Shown: positions 1 through 9,057 of the stretch, piece after piece | Layout of the letters: every line of letters starts with the position of its first letter | How positions within the stretch are numbered: the first letter of the stretch is position 1 | From: Ruminococcus sp. | GTDB taxonomy: Bacteria > Bacillota > Clostridia > Lachnospirales > Lachnospiraceae | Assembly (NCBI GenBank): GCA_013911065.1 | Contig: JACERV010000008.1 | Coordinates: 1 to 64,000 of the forward strand | Length of the DNA: 64,000 nt | Direction of reading: 5' to 3' | Notes under the pieces: generated by a model | What the model was told of the DNA's origin: nothing | The model's database searches: none | The model's input: the letters and a program-made list of their open reading frames with translations, nothing else | Program-made: the position numbers and the translations under genes

Positions 1-1
1 T

Positions 2-20
2 GCAGACTAAAGTCTGCTTT
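2..20 (+). terminator. Possible terminator hairpin of an upstream gene
   Basis: The inverted repeat GCAGAC-TAAA-GTCTGC is followed by TTTAAT. The stem is only 6 bp and the upstream gene is outside the window, so this could instead be part of a leader of the first small gene. Confidence 0.35.
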
Positions 21-50
21 AATCCACAACGGGATAAGGAGGAACAGGTC

Positions 51-284
51 ATGACAAAAGAAGAAGGGCTATTAGAGTTTTTGGCACAGCAGGTAGGCGT
101 CAATTATATTTCCGATTTGAGAAATAATATGTATCATGAGGACATAGTTAGCTGTATAGAGAATGTGGATGGCACAACCTACTTTGTCCGAGAATGGCTG
201 GATGTACTGGATTATCTGACTGGTACAACAAGGAAGATCCAAAGCCCTGAGGAGGGGAAGAAAGCGTTGCTGGAAGCGTTATGA
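51..284 (+). CDS. Small hypothetical protein, 77 aa
   Basis: I do not recognise a family. It is an acidic, soluble 77-residue protein with no membrane segment, signal peptide or cysteine pattern. The start is supported by AAGGAGG eight bases upstream of the ATG. It is followed directly by a strong bidirectional terminator shared with the convergent ABC-F gene, so its transcript ends here. The C-terminal half (residues 40-70, with FVREWLDVLDYLTG) looks like a compact mixed alpha/beta domain, but no function can be assigned. Confidence refers to it being a real gene. Confidence 0.7.
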   Translation: MTKEEGLLEFLAQQVGVNYISDLRNNMYHEDIVSCIENVDGTTYFVREWLDVLDYLTGTTRKIQSPEEGKKALLEAL

Positions 285-297
285 AAGGTGTAAGTAA

Positions 298-348
298 AAG
301 AGTGTATCAGGAAAATCCCTAAGGGACTCCTGGTACACTCTTATTTTA
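298..348. terminator. Bidirectional intrinsic terminator
   Basis: A 15-bp stem (AAGAGTGTATCAGGA pairing with TCCTGGTACACTCTT, one G-U pair) encloses a smaller TCCCT/GGGA hairpin. It is followed by TATTTTAT on the plus strand and by a T-rich run on the minus strand. It separates the convergent small gene and ABC-F gene. Confidence 0.85.
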
Positions 349-387
349 TGCGAAAAGCATATAATTCCTATAATTACATGTCTATTT

Positions 388-2022
388 CTAGTCATTATCC
401 TCTGCCTGTATTGTATAAGTCTGGCGTTTTCTTGCCATTTCATCATTTTCCAGATATTCATCGTAAGTCGTAATTTTGTCAATCAGCTTTCCGCCTGGTA
501 CGATTTCCATAATCCGGTTTGCTGTTGTCTGCACGATTTGATGGTCCCGGGAAGTGAAGAGCAATACCCCTGGGAATTTAATCATTCCGTTGTTTAACGC
601 GGTGATAGACTCCATATCCAAATGGTTGGTAGGTTCATCCAGCAACAGCACGTTTGCGCCGGAAATCATCATCTTTGACAGCAGACACCGTACTTTTTCT
701 CCACCAGAGAGAACTTTCAGGCGTTTCACCCCGTCGTCACCGGCAAACAACATTCTTCCAAGGAATCCGCGGACATATGTGACGTCCTTTTCCTCTGAAT
801 ACTGGGTAAGCCATTCAGTAATGGTATAATCGCTGTCAAATTCCCCGCCGAAGTCTTTTGGGAAGTAGGCCTGGGAAGTCGTGATTCCCCATTTGTAAGT
901 TCCTTCATCGGGTTCCATTTCCCCAATTAATATTTTAAATAATATGGTTTTTGCAAGCTCATTGCTGCCCACAAGTGCAACCTTATCATCATGTCCTAAA
1001 GTAAAAGTGATATTATCCAGAATCTTTTCGCCATCAATAGTTTTAGAAAGGCCTTCCACAGTCAGGACTTCGTTTCCGATATCACGGTTTGGACGGAAAT
1101 CAATGTAAGGATATTTCCTGCTGGAGGGTCTGATGTCATCCAGCTCAATTTTTTCGAGAGCTTTTTTTCTGGAAGTAGCCTGTTTGGACTTAGATGCGTT
1201 GGCACTGAACCGGGAAATAAAATCCTGGAGCTCTTTGATTTTTTCTTCCTTTTTCTTGTTTGCTTCCTTCATCTGACGAATCAAAAGCTGACTGGATTCA
1301 TACCAGAAATCATAATTTCCGGTGTAGAGCTGAATCTTGCCGTAGTCGATATCTGCAATTTGGGTACATACCTTATTGAGGAAATAACGGTCATGGGATA
1401 CCACAATTACTGTGTTGTCAAAGTTAATTAAAAATTCTTCCAGCCATGCAATGGCATCCAAATCCAAATGGTTGGTTGGCTCGTCCAAAAGCAGGATATC
1501 CGGATTCCCAAATAAAGCCTGTGCAAGCAGAACCTTGACCTTCTCTGCCCCTGTCAGGTCTTTCAGATATTTGGAATGGAGTTCTGTATCGATACCAAGT
1601 CCATTCAGGAGAGTAGCAGCATCTGATTCTGCTTCCCAGCCATTCATAGTGGCGAATTCCCCTTCCAGTTCACTGGCCTTGATTCCATCCTCATCCGTAA
1701 AATCTTCTTTCGAATAAATGGCTTCTTTTTCTTTCATAATTTCATATAAGCGGGCGTTTCCCATAATTACGGTATCAAGCACCATATATTCATCATATTT
1801 AAAATGATCCTGCTGCAGGAAGGAAAGACGCTCACCGGGTGTGATGGCGATTTCTCCCTTGGTAGGTTCCAGCTGACCGGATAAAATTTTCAGGAAGGTG
1901 GACTTTCCCGCGCCGTTGGCACCAATCATGCCATAGCAGTTTCCTTCAGTAAATTTAATATTTACATCCTCAAACAGCGCTTTTTTCCCTACGCGTAATG
2001 TGATATTATTTGCACTGATCAT
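388..2022 (-). CDS. ABC-F ATPase (YkpA/YbiT-like)
   Basis: A cytosolic duplicated ABC ATPase without membrane segments. ABC-F proteins act on the ribosome or in translation control rather than in transport. NBD1 has Walker A GANGAGKST (residues 34-42), Walker B with DEPTNHLD near 180-187 and H-loop SHD near 209-211. A charged linker spans about 245-300. NBD2 has LSGGEK (438-443) and a second DEPTNHLD (462-469). NBD2's Walker A is degenerate (GSNELAKT, 352-359), the NBD1 signature reads LTGAEK (156-161), and the second H-loop reads SRDH (491-494). The ATG follows an AAGGAG ribosome site. The length of 544 fits the family. Antibiotic resistance is not implied, since this subgroup is usually housekeeping. 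Confidence 0.93.
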   Translation of the reverse strand: MISANNITLRVGKKALFEDVNIKFTEGNCYGMIGANGAGKSTFLKILSGQLEPTKGEIAITPGERLSFLQQDHFKYDEYMVLDTVIMGNARLYEIMKEKEAIYSKEDFTDEDGIKASELEGEFATMNGWEAESDAATLLNGLGIDTELHSKYLKDLTGAEKVKVLLAQALFGNPDILLLDEPTNHLDLDAIAWLEEFLINFDNTVIVVSHDRYFLNKVCTQIADIDYGKIQLYTGNYDFWYESSQLLIRQMKEANKKKEEKIKELQDFISRFSANASKSKQATSRKKALEKIELDDIRPSSRKYPYIDFRPNRDIGNEVLTVEGLSKTIDGEKILDNITFTLGHDDKVALVGSNELAKTILFKILIGEMEPDEGTYKWGITTSQAYFPKDFGGEFDSDYTITEWLTQYSEEKDVTYVRGFLGRMLFAGDDGVKRLKVLSGGEKVRCLLSKMMISGANVLLLDEPTNHLDMESITALNNGMIKFPGVLLFTSRDHQIVQTTANRIMEIVPGGKLIDKITTYDEYLENDEMARKRQTYTIQAEDND

Positions 2023-2212
2023 AGTATAATCTCCTTTATCTATTCATGTTCCTGTAATCCCAACGATTATCTTAACATGAGATGAGCTAAAATAGCAAGG
2101 CTTATGGCGATTTTCCTGCTGTTTTGGAGGAGTACCGGATAATTTTTTAAAGATGGGTGTTTCCGAATACTGGAAACCGTTATATAATAGGAAGGGAAAG
2201 TGAGGAAAGATT

Positions 2213-3070
2213 ATGCAGAAAGCAACATTAGTTTTGGAAGGCGGAGCAACACGCGGGGTATTTACATCAGGCGCTCTGGATTACCTGATGGAACAGGATT
2301 TATATATGTCACATGTGATCGGGGTTTCTGCGGGAGCATGTAATGCAGTAGATTATGTATCCAGGCAGCCCGGCAGGACGAGAGACTGCATGATACCCAC
2401 AGACAAGAGTATAAGTTATTATTACGGTTTCCGGAAGTTTGTGAAGGAAAAAAGTCTGATGGATATGGATATGATTTTTGATGCATTTCCGAATCACCTT
2501 TTTCCATTTGATTATGACACATATTCTCAATCAGAGATGGCCTGTGAGCTGGTAGTGACAAACTGTCTGACAGGCAAGGCAGAGTATCTTGACGAGCGCA
2601 TTGACAGGGAAAAGCTGATGAAAATCTGCCGCGCTTCTTCCAGTATGCCGCTGGTGACTCCCATTGTAAATATTGACGATATACCATATTTGGACGGAGG
2701 GCTTGCAGACAGCGTGCCTCTGAAGCGCGCGAAGGAGTTGGGAAATGAAAAGATTGTAGTGATTCTGACAAGAAATGCAGGATACCGGAAAAAAAGGGTG
2801 TCCAAGGGTCTGGCGGAAGTATACCGCAGGGCTTATCAGTCTTATCCGAAACTGGTTAAGGCAATTCTGACCAGAAGTTTTTATTATAACCGTACCATGA
2901 ACCATCTGGAAACGTTAGAAAAACAAGGAAAAATATTTGTATTGCGCCCGCTTGTGAGACCAGTAGCAAGAATGGAGCGCAAGCAGGAAATATTGACGGC
3001 GTTTTACAATCACGGATATGAGCTGATGAAGGAGAATTACAAAAGATTGACAGAATACCTGGAGAAATAG
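2213..3070 (+). CDS. Patatin-like phospholipase family protein
   Basis: A predicted serine lipid acyl hydrolase of the patatin fold. The oxyanion loop is LEGGATRG (residues 7-14). The nucleophile elbow is GVSAG, with Ser near residue 40, and the catalytic Asp lies in LDGGLADSVP near residue 163. The C-terminal part, rich in basic and aromatic residues, resembles the YjjU-type bacterial patatins. There is no signal peptide, so it is likely cytosolic or peripherally membrane-bound. It starts at ATG after GAGGAAAG. A TATAAT at 2183-2188 could be its -10 box. It is followed 42 bp later by ppk1 without a clear terminator. The substrate is unknown. Confidence 0.9.
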   Translation: MQKATLVLEGGATRGVFTSGALDYLMEQDLYMSHVIGVSAGACNAVDYVSRQPGRTRDCMIPTDKSISYYYGFRKFVKEKSLMDMDMIFDAFPNHLFPFDYDTYSQSEMACELVVTNCLTGKAEYLDERIDREKLMKICRASSSMPLVTPIVNIDDIPYLDGGLADSVPLKRAKELGNEKIVVILTRNAGYRKKRVSKGLAEVYRRAYQSYPKLVKAILTRSFYYNRTMNHLETLEKQGKIFVLRPLVRPVARMERKQEILTAFYNHGYELMKENYKRLTEYLEK

Positions 3071-3112
3071 AAGAAGTATATTTGTGAAATTCTGAAGGGA
3101 TGAGAAAAGAAT

Positions 3113-5230
3113 ATGAGTAAAACAACATCAAACTATACACAAAATAGAGAGTTGTCCTGGCTCCGGTTTAACCAGCGGGTGCTGGAGGAGGCAAGAGACC
3201 AGAGTGTACCGCTTTTAGAGCGAATGAAGTTTGTAGCTATATTTACAAGCAATTTGGATGAATTCTTTATGATCCGGGTAGGCAGCCTGTACGATATGGC
3301 ATTTGTGGATAATACAACAAAAGACAGTAAATCAGGTCTGACCCCTGGAGAGCAGCTAACGGCTATTTATGAAGCAGTGGCGCCGCTGTATAAAGAAAGA
3401 GATAAAACCTATGCAGAGATAAAAAAACAACTTCATCCATACGGAGTATGCGGCCTGGACTTTAAGGAATTAGAGCAGCAGGAGAAGAAGTACGTGAAGA
3501 AGTACTTTAAGGAGCAGGTGCTGCCTCTTCTTTCTCCTCAGATTGTGGATGCAAACCATCCTTTTCCCCATTTACTGAATAAGGAAATTTATGTAGTGGC
3601 GGATTTAAAGCTGGCAGATAAGAGCATGATGGGTCTTGTACCTGTGCCCCAGTTTATTTCCGATATCTTATATCTTCCGGGACATGATATTCGTTATATC
3701 AGAATGGAAAAGGTGATTATGGAATATCTGGATATTGTGTTTGACCAATATCAGGTTTTTGATAAGAACTATATTTGTGTCACTCGCAATGCAGATATTT
3801 CACCGGATGACGAAGCATATGCAGACAGTGAAGACTTCCGCTTTATTATGAAAGAAGCTCTTCACAAGCGCAGGAGAATGGCAGTAGTGCGGCTGGAGGC
3901 GGCAAATCCCCTGAAAAAGGAGATGGAGAACTACTTCTGCGATAAGTTTAACATTACACCGGCCTGCATTTTCCGCACAAAAATGCCGATGAAGCTGGAT
4001 TATATGTTTGCCATAGCGGATAAGGTTCCTCCGTCTATGAAACGTTCCCTGACTGCCGAGTCCTTTTCTCCCCAGCACTCAACAGCCGTGGCGAGAGGAA
4101 GTGTCATGGCGCAGGTGAAGAAAAAGGATATCCTGCTTTCGTATCCGTATGAAAGCATGGAACCGTTTCTGCAAATGATAAAAGAAGCTTCCGCGGACCC
4201 CAGCGTTATGACAATTAAAATTACAATCTACCGTCTGTCGAAGAAAAGCCGGCTTGTAGAATATTTGTGTGCGGCGGCGGAGAATGGAAAAGAAGTTACG
4301 GTTCTGATTGAATTGAGGGCCAGATTTGATGAGCAGAACAATATCGACTGGTCTGAGCGTATGGAGGAGGCCGGATGCAGAGTTATATATGGTTTTGAGG
4401 ACTATAAGGTACACTCCAAAATCTGTCTGATTACATACAGGAATAAAAATGAAATCAGATATATCACCCAAATAGGCACAGGAAATTATAATGAAAAGAC
4501 AGTAAGACTGTATACAGACTTCTCCCTGATAACCGCTAACCAGGCAATTGGAGAAGATGCGGCAGTGTTTTTTAAAAACATGTCCATTGGGAATCTGGAC
4601 GGTATATACCAGCATTTGGTTGTGTCTCCCACCACCTTGAAGTCCAAAATGCTGGTACTGATAGATGAGGAAATTAAAAAAGGGACAAATGGCAGAATTA
4701 TTATGAAGATGAATTCTGTGACAGATATGGATTTTATAAATAAGGTTGCGGAAGCATCCAGGGCAGGTGTGAAGATTGATTTGATTGTACGCGGCATTTG
4801 CTGTATTTTGCCAGGGATTCCGGGAGAAACGGAGAACTTGACGGTGACCAGTATTGTAGGGCGTTACCTGGAACATCCCAGAGTGTTCGTATTTGGCACG
4901 GGAGGAGAGCAGAAAGTGTACATCGGTTCCGCAGATATGATGACCAGAAACACGGAAAAACGGGTAGAGGTAGCATGCCCGATTTACGATGGGGCTGTTA
5001 GAAAACGGCTTGTAAACAGCCTGAATCTTATGCTCAGGGATAATGTGAAAGCAAGAGTGATGCAAAGTGATGGTACGTATAAGAAAAAGGAAATAACCGG
5101 GGAGACCGTGAATTGTCAGGAAATATTTATGAAAGAGGCCTTGAGTGCAAAACCTGAGGTAGGAGCATCAGAAAAACCATCTTTCCTGAGAAGACTGAGA
5201 AAGTATTTTAGTAGAAGGCAGGAGGTATAA
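3113..5230 (+). CDS. ppk1: Polyphosphate kinase 1
   Basis: Reversible synthesis of long-chain polyphosphate from ATP. The N-terminal domain begins with the typical NRELSWLRFNQRVLEEA. The phospholipase-D-like catalytic core holds the autophosphorylated histidine in VHSK (His434), and the second conserved histidine is in LEHPRVF (about residue 588). The length of 705 fits PPK1. ATG follows a GGATGAGAAAAG site. galM begins two bases after its stop with an overlapping ribosome site, so the two are probably co-translated, although no functional link is known. The C-terminal 30 residues are a lysine/arginine-rich tail. Confidence 0.97.
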   Translation: MSKTTSNYTQNRELSWLRFNQRVLEEARDQSVPLLERMKFVAIFTSNLDEFFMIRVGSLYDMAFVDNTTKDSKSGLTPGEQLTAIYEAVAPLYKERDKTYAEIKKQLHPYGVCGLDFKELEQQEKKYVKKYFKEQVLPLLSPQIVDANHPFPHLLNKEIYVVADLKLADKSMMGLVPVPQFISDILYLPGHDIRYIRMEKVIMEYLDIVFDQYQVFDKNYICVTRNADISPDDEAYADSEDFRFIMKEALHKRRRMAVVRLEAANPLKKEMENYFCDKFNITPACIFRTKMPMKLDYMFAIADKVPPSMKRSLTAESFSPQHSTAVARGSVMAQVKKKDILLSYPYESMEPFLQMIKEASADPSVMTIKITIYRLSKKSRLVEYLCAAAENGKEVTVLIELRARFDEQNNIDWSERMEEAGCRVIYGFEDYKVHSKICLITYRNKNEIRYITQIGTGNYNEKTVRLYTDFSLITANQAIGEDAAVFFKNMSIGNLDGIYQHLVVSPTTLKSKMLVLIDEEIKKGTNGRIIMKMNSVTDMDFINKVAEASRAGVKIDLIVRGICCILPGIPGETENLTVTSIVGRYLEHPRVFVFGTGGEQKVYIGSADMMTRNTEKRVEVACPIYDGAVRKRLVNSLNLMLRDNVKARVMQSDGTYKKKEITGETVNCQEIFMKEALSAKPEVGASEKPSFLRRLRKYFSRRQEV

Positions 5231-5232
5231 TA

Positions 5233-6279
5233 ATGGGCGTTTTGGAAGAAAGAGAATTTGGAAAGACGGGAGATGGAGAAAAGGCTCATCTCTATACAAT
5301 TACCAACAGCAGAGGCATGGAGATAGCAGTTACAGATTTTGGTGCGGCACTTGTTACTTTGAAAGTGCCGGATAAAAACGGGACATCCCTAGATGTAGTT
5401 TTAGGGTATGATGCTGCTGCAGGATATGAGTCCGCAGATACATATTTCGGTGCAGCAGTGGGCAGAAACGCCAACAGAATCGGTAAAGCCTCCTTTGAAA
5501 TCAATGGAACTCATTATACTTTGGATAAGAATGACAACGGGAATAATCTCCATAGCGGAACAAAATATTATAACAAACGAATCTGGCAGGCTGAGAAGGA
5601 GCAAAAAAACAGGATTACCTTTTCTCTTCACAGTCCGGACGGGGACCAGGGGTATCCGGGGGCTCTTATTATGAAAGTTGTCTATGAGCTGACAGAGGAT
5701 AACGTGGTACGTATAAATTATCATGCCGTACCGGACCAGGATACCATTATCAATATGACCAACCACAGTTATTTTAACCTGAACGGACATGACAAGGGCA
5801 GTATTTTAAAACATCAGATGAAGATTGATGCGGATTATTTTACCAGGACTGACCGGGAATCCATACCGACGGGAGAACTTGTGGATGTGACCGGAACTCC
5901 TATGGACTTTCGGACTCCTAAGGAAATTGGGGCAGAAATCGACGCAGATTATGAGGCAACCTGTTTCGGACAGGGCTACGACCATAATTGGGTATTGAAA
6001 AATGCCGGAAAATTTGCTAAGGTAGCTGAAGCAGTTGGTGATGCCAGCGGTATTGTGATGGAAGTATGGACAGATTTGCCTGGGGTGCAGGTATATACAG
6101 GAAATTTCTTGCAGCAGGAGAGGGGAAAGAACGGTGCAGTTTATGAAAAACGGGCAGCAGTCTGCTTTGAGACACAGTATTTTCCGGATGCCATCCATCA
6201 TGAAAATTTCGTAAGCCCGGTATGCCGGGCCGGCAGTAACTATGAGACGGTCACAGAGTATCGTTTCTATACGCAATAA
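5233..6279 (+). CDS. galM: Aldose 1-epimerase (mutarotase)
   Basis: Interconverts alpha and beta anomers of aldoses such as galactose and glucose. Family landmarks are present: NLHSGTKYYNKRIW in the N-terminal half, NHSYFNLNGH (the conserved histidine), YDHNWVL, and the catalytic glutamate in ETQYFPDAIHHENF near the C-terminus. The length of 348 is normal. The ribosome site GCAGGAGG overlaps the end of ppk1, and the gene is separated from topB by 34 bases. No other Leloir-pathway gene lies nearby, so the gene acts as a stand-alone mutarotase in this context. Confidence 0.95.
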   Translation: MGVLEEREFGKTGDGEKAHLYTITNSRGMEIAVTDFGAALVTLKVPDKNGTSLDVVLGYDAAAGYESADTYFGAAVGRNANRIGKASFEINGTHYTLDKNDNGNNLHSGTKYYNKRIWQAEKEQKNRITFSLHSPDGDQGYPGALIMKVVYELTEDNVVRINYHAVPDQDTIINMTNHSYFNLNGHDKGSILKHQMKIDADYFTRTDRESIPTGELVDVTGTPMDFRTPKEIGAEIDADYEATCFGQGYDHNWVLKNAGKFAKVAEAVGDASGIVMEVWTDLPGVQVYTGNFLQQERGKNGAVYEKRAAVCFETQYFPDAIHHENFVSPVCRAGSNYETVTEYRFYTQ

Positions 6280-6313
6280 GTAAAAAAAACGAGAGCAGGC
6301 AGTATAAGGATAT

Positions 6314-8380
6314 ATGGGGAAATCAGTATATATTGCGGAAAAGCCCAGTGTGGCTCAAGAATTCGCAAAAGCATTAAAATTGAATACAAAACGCAGAGAC
6401 GGATATTTAGAATCAGAGGAAGCAATTGTGACCTGGTGCGTGGGGCATCTGGTCACAATGAGTTATCCTGAGGAATATGATCCCGCTTTGAAACGCTGGA
6501 ATCTAAATACACTTCCTTTTATTCCGGAGACATTCAAATATGAAGTGATTCCGGCGGTGGCGAAGCAGTTCCAGATTGTAAGCGGGCTGCTCACCAGGGA
6601 TGATGTGGATACCATTTATGTATGCACAGACTCCGGGCGTGAAGGAGAGTATATTTACCGTCTGGTGGAGCAGGAAGCTCATGTAAAGGGAAAACAGAGA
6701 AGAAGGGTCTGGATAGATTCACAGACAGAAGATGAGATTTTACGCGGAATCAAAGATGCGAAAGATTTATCAGAGTATGATAGTCTCAGTGCATCGGCTT
6801 ATTTGAGGGCGAAAGAGGACTATCTGATGGGAATTAATTTTTCCCGTCTTTTGACTCTGAAGTATGGGAACAGTATTTCTAATTATTTGAATACCAAGTA
6901 TGCAGTGATATCCGTAGGACGTGTTATGACTTGTGTGCTTGGAATGATTGTGCGCAGAGAGCGGGAAATAAGGGACTTTGTGAAAACCCCGTTTTACAGG
7001 GTTATAAGCACGGTGGAAGCTCAGGGACAGACATTTGAAGGGGAATGGCGGGCAGTACAAGGTTCCCGTTATTTTGAATCCTTTGACTTATACAAAGAGA
7101 ATGGTTTTAAGAAAAGAGAAAAGGCAGAGGAACTGGTAGGATATTTGGAGGAGCCTCAGCCTTTGACCTGTCAGGTTGCATCCATTGAAAAGAAAAAGGA
7201 GAAGAAGAATCCTCCTCTTCTTTACAATTTGGCGGAACTGCAGAATGACTGTTCCAAGCGGTTTAAAATCAGTCCGGATGAGACCCTTCGGATAGTACAG
7301 GAGCTTTATGAGAAGAAGCTTGTCACTTATCCAAGAACAGATGCCCGTGTGTTATCCACAGCTGTGGCAAAGGAAATCAGCAAGAATTTAAACGGGCTGT
7401 CCAAGTATCCCATGGCAGCGCCTTATTTGGAAGACATCTTGAATTTTGGCAGCCATAAAAGTCTGGCAAAGTCCAGGTATGTAAATGACAAGCAGATTAC
7501 AGACCATTACGCTATCATTCCTACAGGACAAGGATTAAGCGCTTTAAAAGCTGTTTCTCCCACTGCAGGAAAAGTTTATGACTGTATTGTAAGAAGGTTT
7601 TTAAGCATTTTCTATCCTCCGGCGGTATATCAGAAAGTATCAATTGTCACAAAGATTAAGGAAGAGAGTTTCTTTTCCAGCTTTAAAGTACTTGCTGAAG
7701 AAGGGTATCTGAAAGTGGCAGGCACTTCTCAGGCCAGGAAAAACACATCAGTTCAGACAGATAAAAATAACATTGAAGGCGCTTCGGACAATGAAGGCGG
7801 CGGGAATGATGAAAATCAGGAAAACCGGGGAGAACAGGATTTGGATGCCAGTTTCTTTCAGGTTGTACAAGGGCTGAAAAAAGGTGCGGTTCTTCCGGTA
7901 CGCTCTTTGGATATTAAAGAAGGAGAGACTTCTCCCCCAAAAAGATATAATTCCGGCTCTATAATTCTGGCTATGGAAAATGCAGGGCAGCTTATTGAGG
8001 ATGAGGAGCTGCGTGCACAGATTAAAGGTAGCGGCGTCGGAACCAGTGCGACCCGGGCAGAGATTCTGAAGAAGCTGATACATATAAAGTATTTGTCACT
8101 AAATAAAAAAACACAGATTATCACACCTACTTTGCAGGGAGAGATGATATATGATGTGGTCGACAACTCTATTAAGTCTCTGCTTAATCCGGATTTGACG
8201 GCAAGCTGGGAAAAGGGATTAAATTATGTAGCAGAAGGGGATATCACGCCTGACGACTACATGAAGAAGCTGAATCATTTCATCATCAGCCGGACAAACG
8301 GAGTGAAAGGTCTGAATAATCAATATCAGCTCAAAAATTGCTATGACCGGGCAGCACAGTTTTATTCCGGGAAAAAATAA
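6314..8380 (+). CDS. topB: DNA topoisomerase III (type IA)
   Basis: Relaxes negatively supercoiled DNA and decatenates replication intermediates through a 5' phosphotyrosine. The TOPRIM domain starts at KSVYIAEKPSVAQEFAKAL and has the acidic DSGREGEY metal site. The catalytic tyrosine is Tyr339 in VTYPRTDARVL. A Gly/Asn/Glu-rich insertion at about residues 475-510 (ASDNEGGGNDENQENRGEQD) is a probable flexible loop. The 688-residue protein ends without C-terminal zinc ribbons, as in other TopB-like enzymes. The stop codon lies within the stem of its terminator. Confidence 0.95.
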   Translation: MGKSVYIAEKPSVAQEFAKALKLNTKRRDGYLESEEAIVTWCVGHLVTMSYPEEYDPALKRWNLNTLPFIPETFKYEVIPAVAKQFQIVSGLLTRDDVDTIYVCTDSGREGEYIYRLVEQEAHVKGKQRRRVWIDSQTEDEILRGIKDAKDLSEYDSLSASAYLRAKEDYLMGINFSRLLTLKYGNSISNYLNTKYAVISVGRVMTCVLGMIVRREREIRDFVKTPFYRVISTVEAQGQTFEGEWRAVQGSRYFESFDLYKENGFKKREKAEELVGYLEEPQPLTCQVASIEKKKEKKNPPLLYNLAELQNDCSKRFKISPDETLRIVQELYEKKLVTYPRTDARVLSTAVAKEISKNLNGLSKYPMAAPYLEDILNFGSHKSLAKSRYVNDKQITDHYAIIPTGQGLSALKAVSPTAGKVYDCIVRRFLSIFYPPAVYQKVSIVTKIKEESFFSSFKVLAEEGYLKVAGTSQARKNTSVQTDKNNIEGASDNEGGGNDENQENRGEQDLDASFFQVVQGLKKGAVLPVRSLDIKEGETSPPKRYNSGSIILAMENAGQLIEDEELRAQIKGSGVGTSATRAEILKKLIHIKYLSLNKKTQIITPTLQGEMIYDVVDNSIKSLLNPDLTASWEKGLNYVAEGDITPDDYMKKLNHFIISRTNGVKGLNNQYQLKNCYDRAAQFYSGKK

Positions 8381-8414
8381 GGCTCTCACCACTATGGGCA
8401 GAGAGCCTTATTAA
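8376..8414 (+). terminator. Terminator of topB
   Basis: A perfect 12-bp stem (AATAAGGCTCTC with GAGAGCCTTATT) with a 13-base loop. It overlaps the topB TAA stop. Confidence 0.8.
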
Positions 8415-8576
8415 TGAAGTCAGATCCACTATGATTAATCAACTCGAAAATTATCTATTTAAAATGTTCGTTTTTAAATAAATTCCGTTTAAAAACTCCT
8501 TTGCAGTAATTGAATTACAAACTCCAAGTGTTAAGATGAAATTATAAAAGTTAATTACGCTGGAAAGGAGTATGTT

Positions 8577-8924
8577 ATGATAATAGACAAAAAACTTCTC
8601 CCAAAGGGTTTTGCCAGGGAGGAAAGAACAAACAAATTAAATCATGCTATGAGAAGTGTGAAACCGGCTATCTGTATTGAGCGTGCCCTGCTGATTACAG
8701 AAAGTTACAAACAGACAGAAGGAAGCCCCTATATTATCCGAAGAGCAGAAGGACTGAAATACCTTTTGGAGCACATGACAATTTTTATTGATGAAGATGA
8801 ACTTATTGTAGGAAATCATGGGGCTAAACCGCGCTCAGCTCCGCTATTCCCCGAATTTGGGGGATTTAGTGAGATTAAATTACACTTTGGTCAATATGGC
8901 AATCGAATAAATAGTTATATTTAG
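8577..8924 (+). pseudogene. Truncated glycyl radical enzyme (PFL-like), N-terminal remnant
   Basis: About residues 30-97 match the N-terminal region of pyruvate-formate-lyase-like glycyl radical enzymes, with RALLITESYKQTEG, the LIVGN segment and RSAPLFPEF. Full enzymes are about 780-850 residues. Here homology stops after PEF and the frame runs another 18 unrelated residues to a stop. No glycine-radical C-terminus or activase gene is nearby. A good GGAAAGGAG ribosome site remains, so a 115-residue peptide may still be made. I read this as a deletion remnant, because the following 130 bases are AT-rich and non-coding. Which enzyme subclass it came from cannot be told from this piece. Confidence 0.8.
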
Positions 8925-9012
8925 AATGGATTTAAGTCTTTTACATTTTTAGTAATTGAATTTTTATCATTGTTTTTTGTTTTATTATTGCCTGATGTAC
9001 TATATGATATGT

Positions 9013-9018
9013 TATAAT
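9013..9018 (+). promoter_or_regulatory. Probable -10 box of the hexapeptide-repeat gene
   Basis: TATAAT lies 40 bases upstream of the ATG. The best -35 candidate is TTGCCT at 8988-8993, with a long 19-bp spacer. Confidence 0.45.
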
Positions 9019-9057
9019 AAAAAAGATTTGGTGGGTTAAAACTAGGAGGAAAAAAGC

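Noticed and set aside
388-2022. Antibiotic-resistance ABC-F
   Set aside because: The sequence resembles the housekeeping YkpA/YbiT group, and no resistance-type context or leader is visible.
4079-5065. Long antisense reading frame of 328 codons opposite ppk1
   Set aside because: It lies fully within ppk1, has no ribosome site, and its translation is rich in His/Cys/Ile without family motifs. It is a shadow of the real gene.
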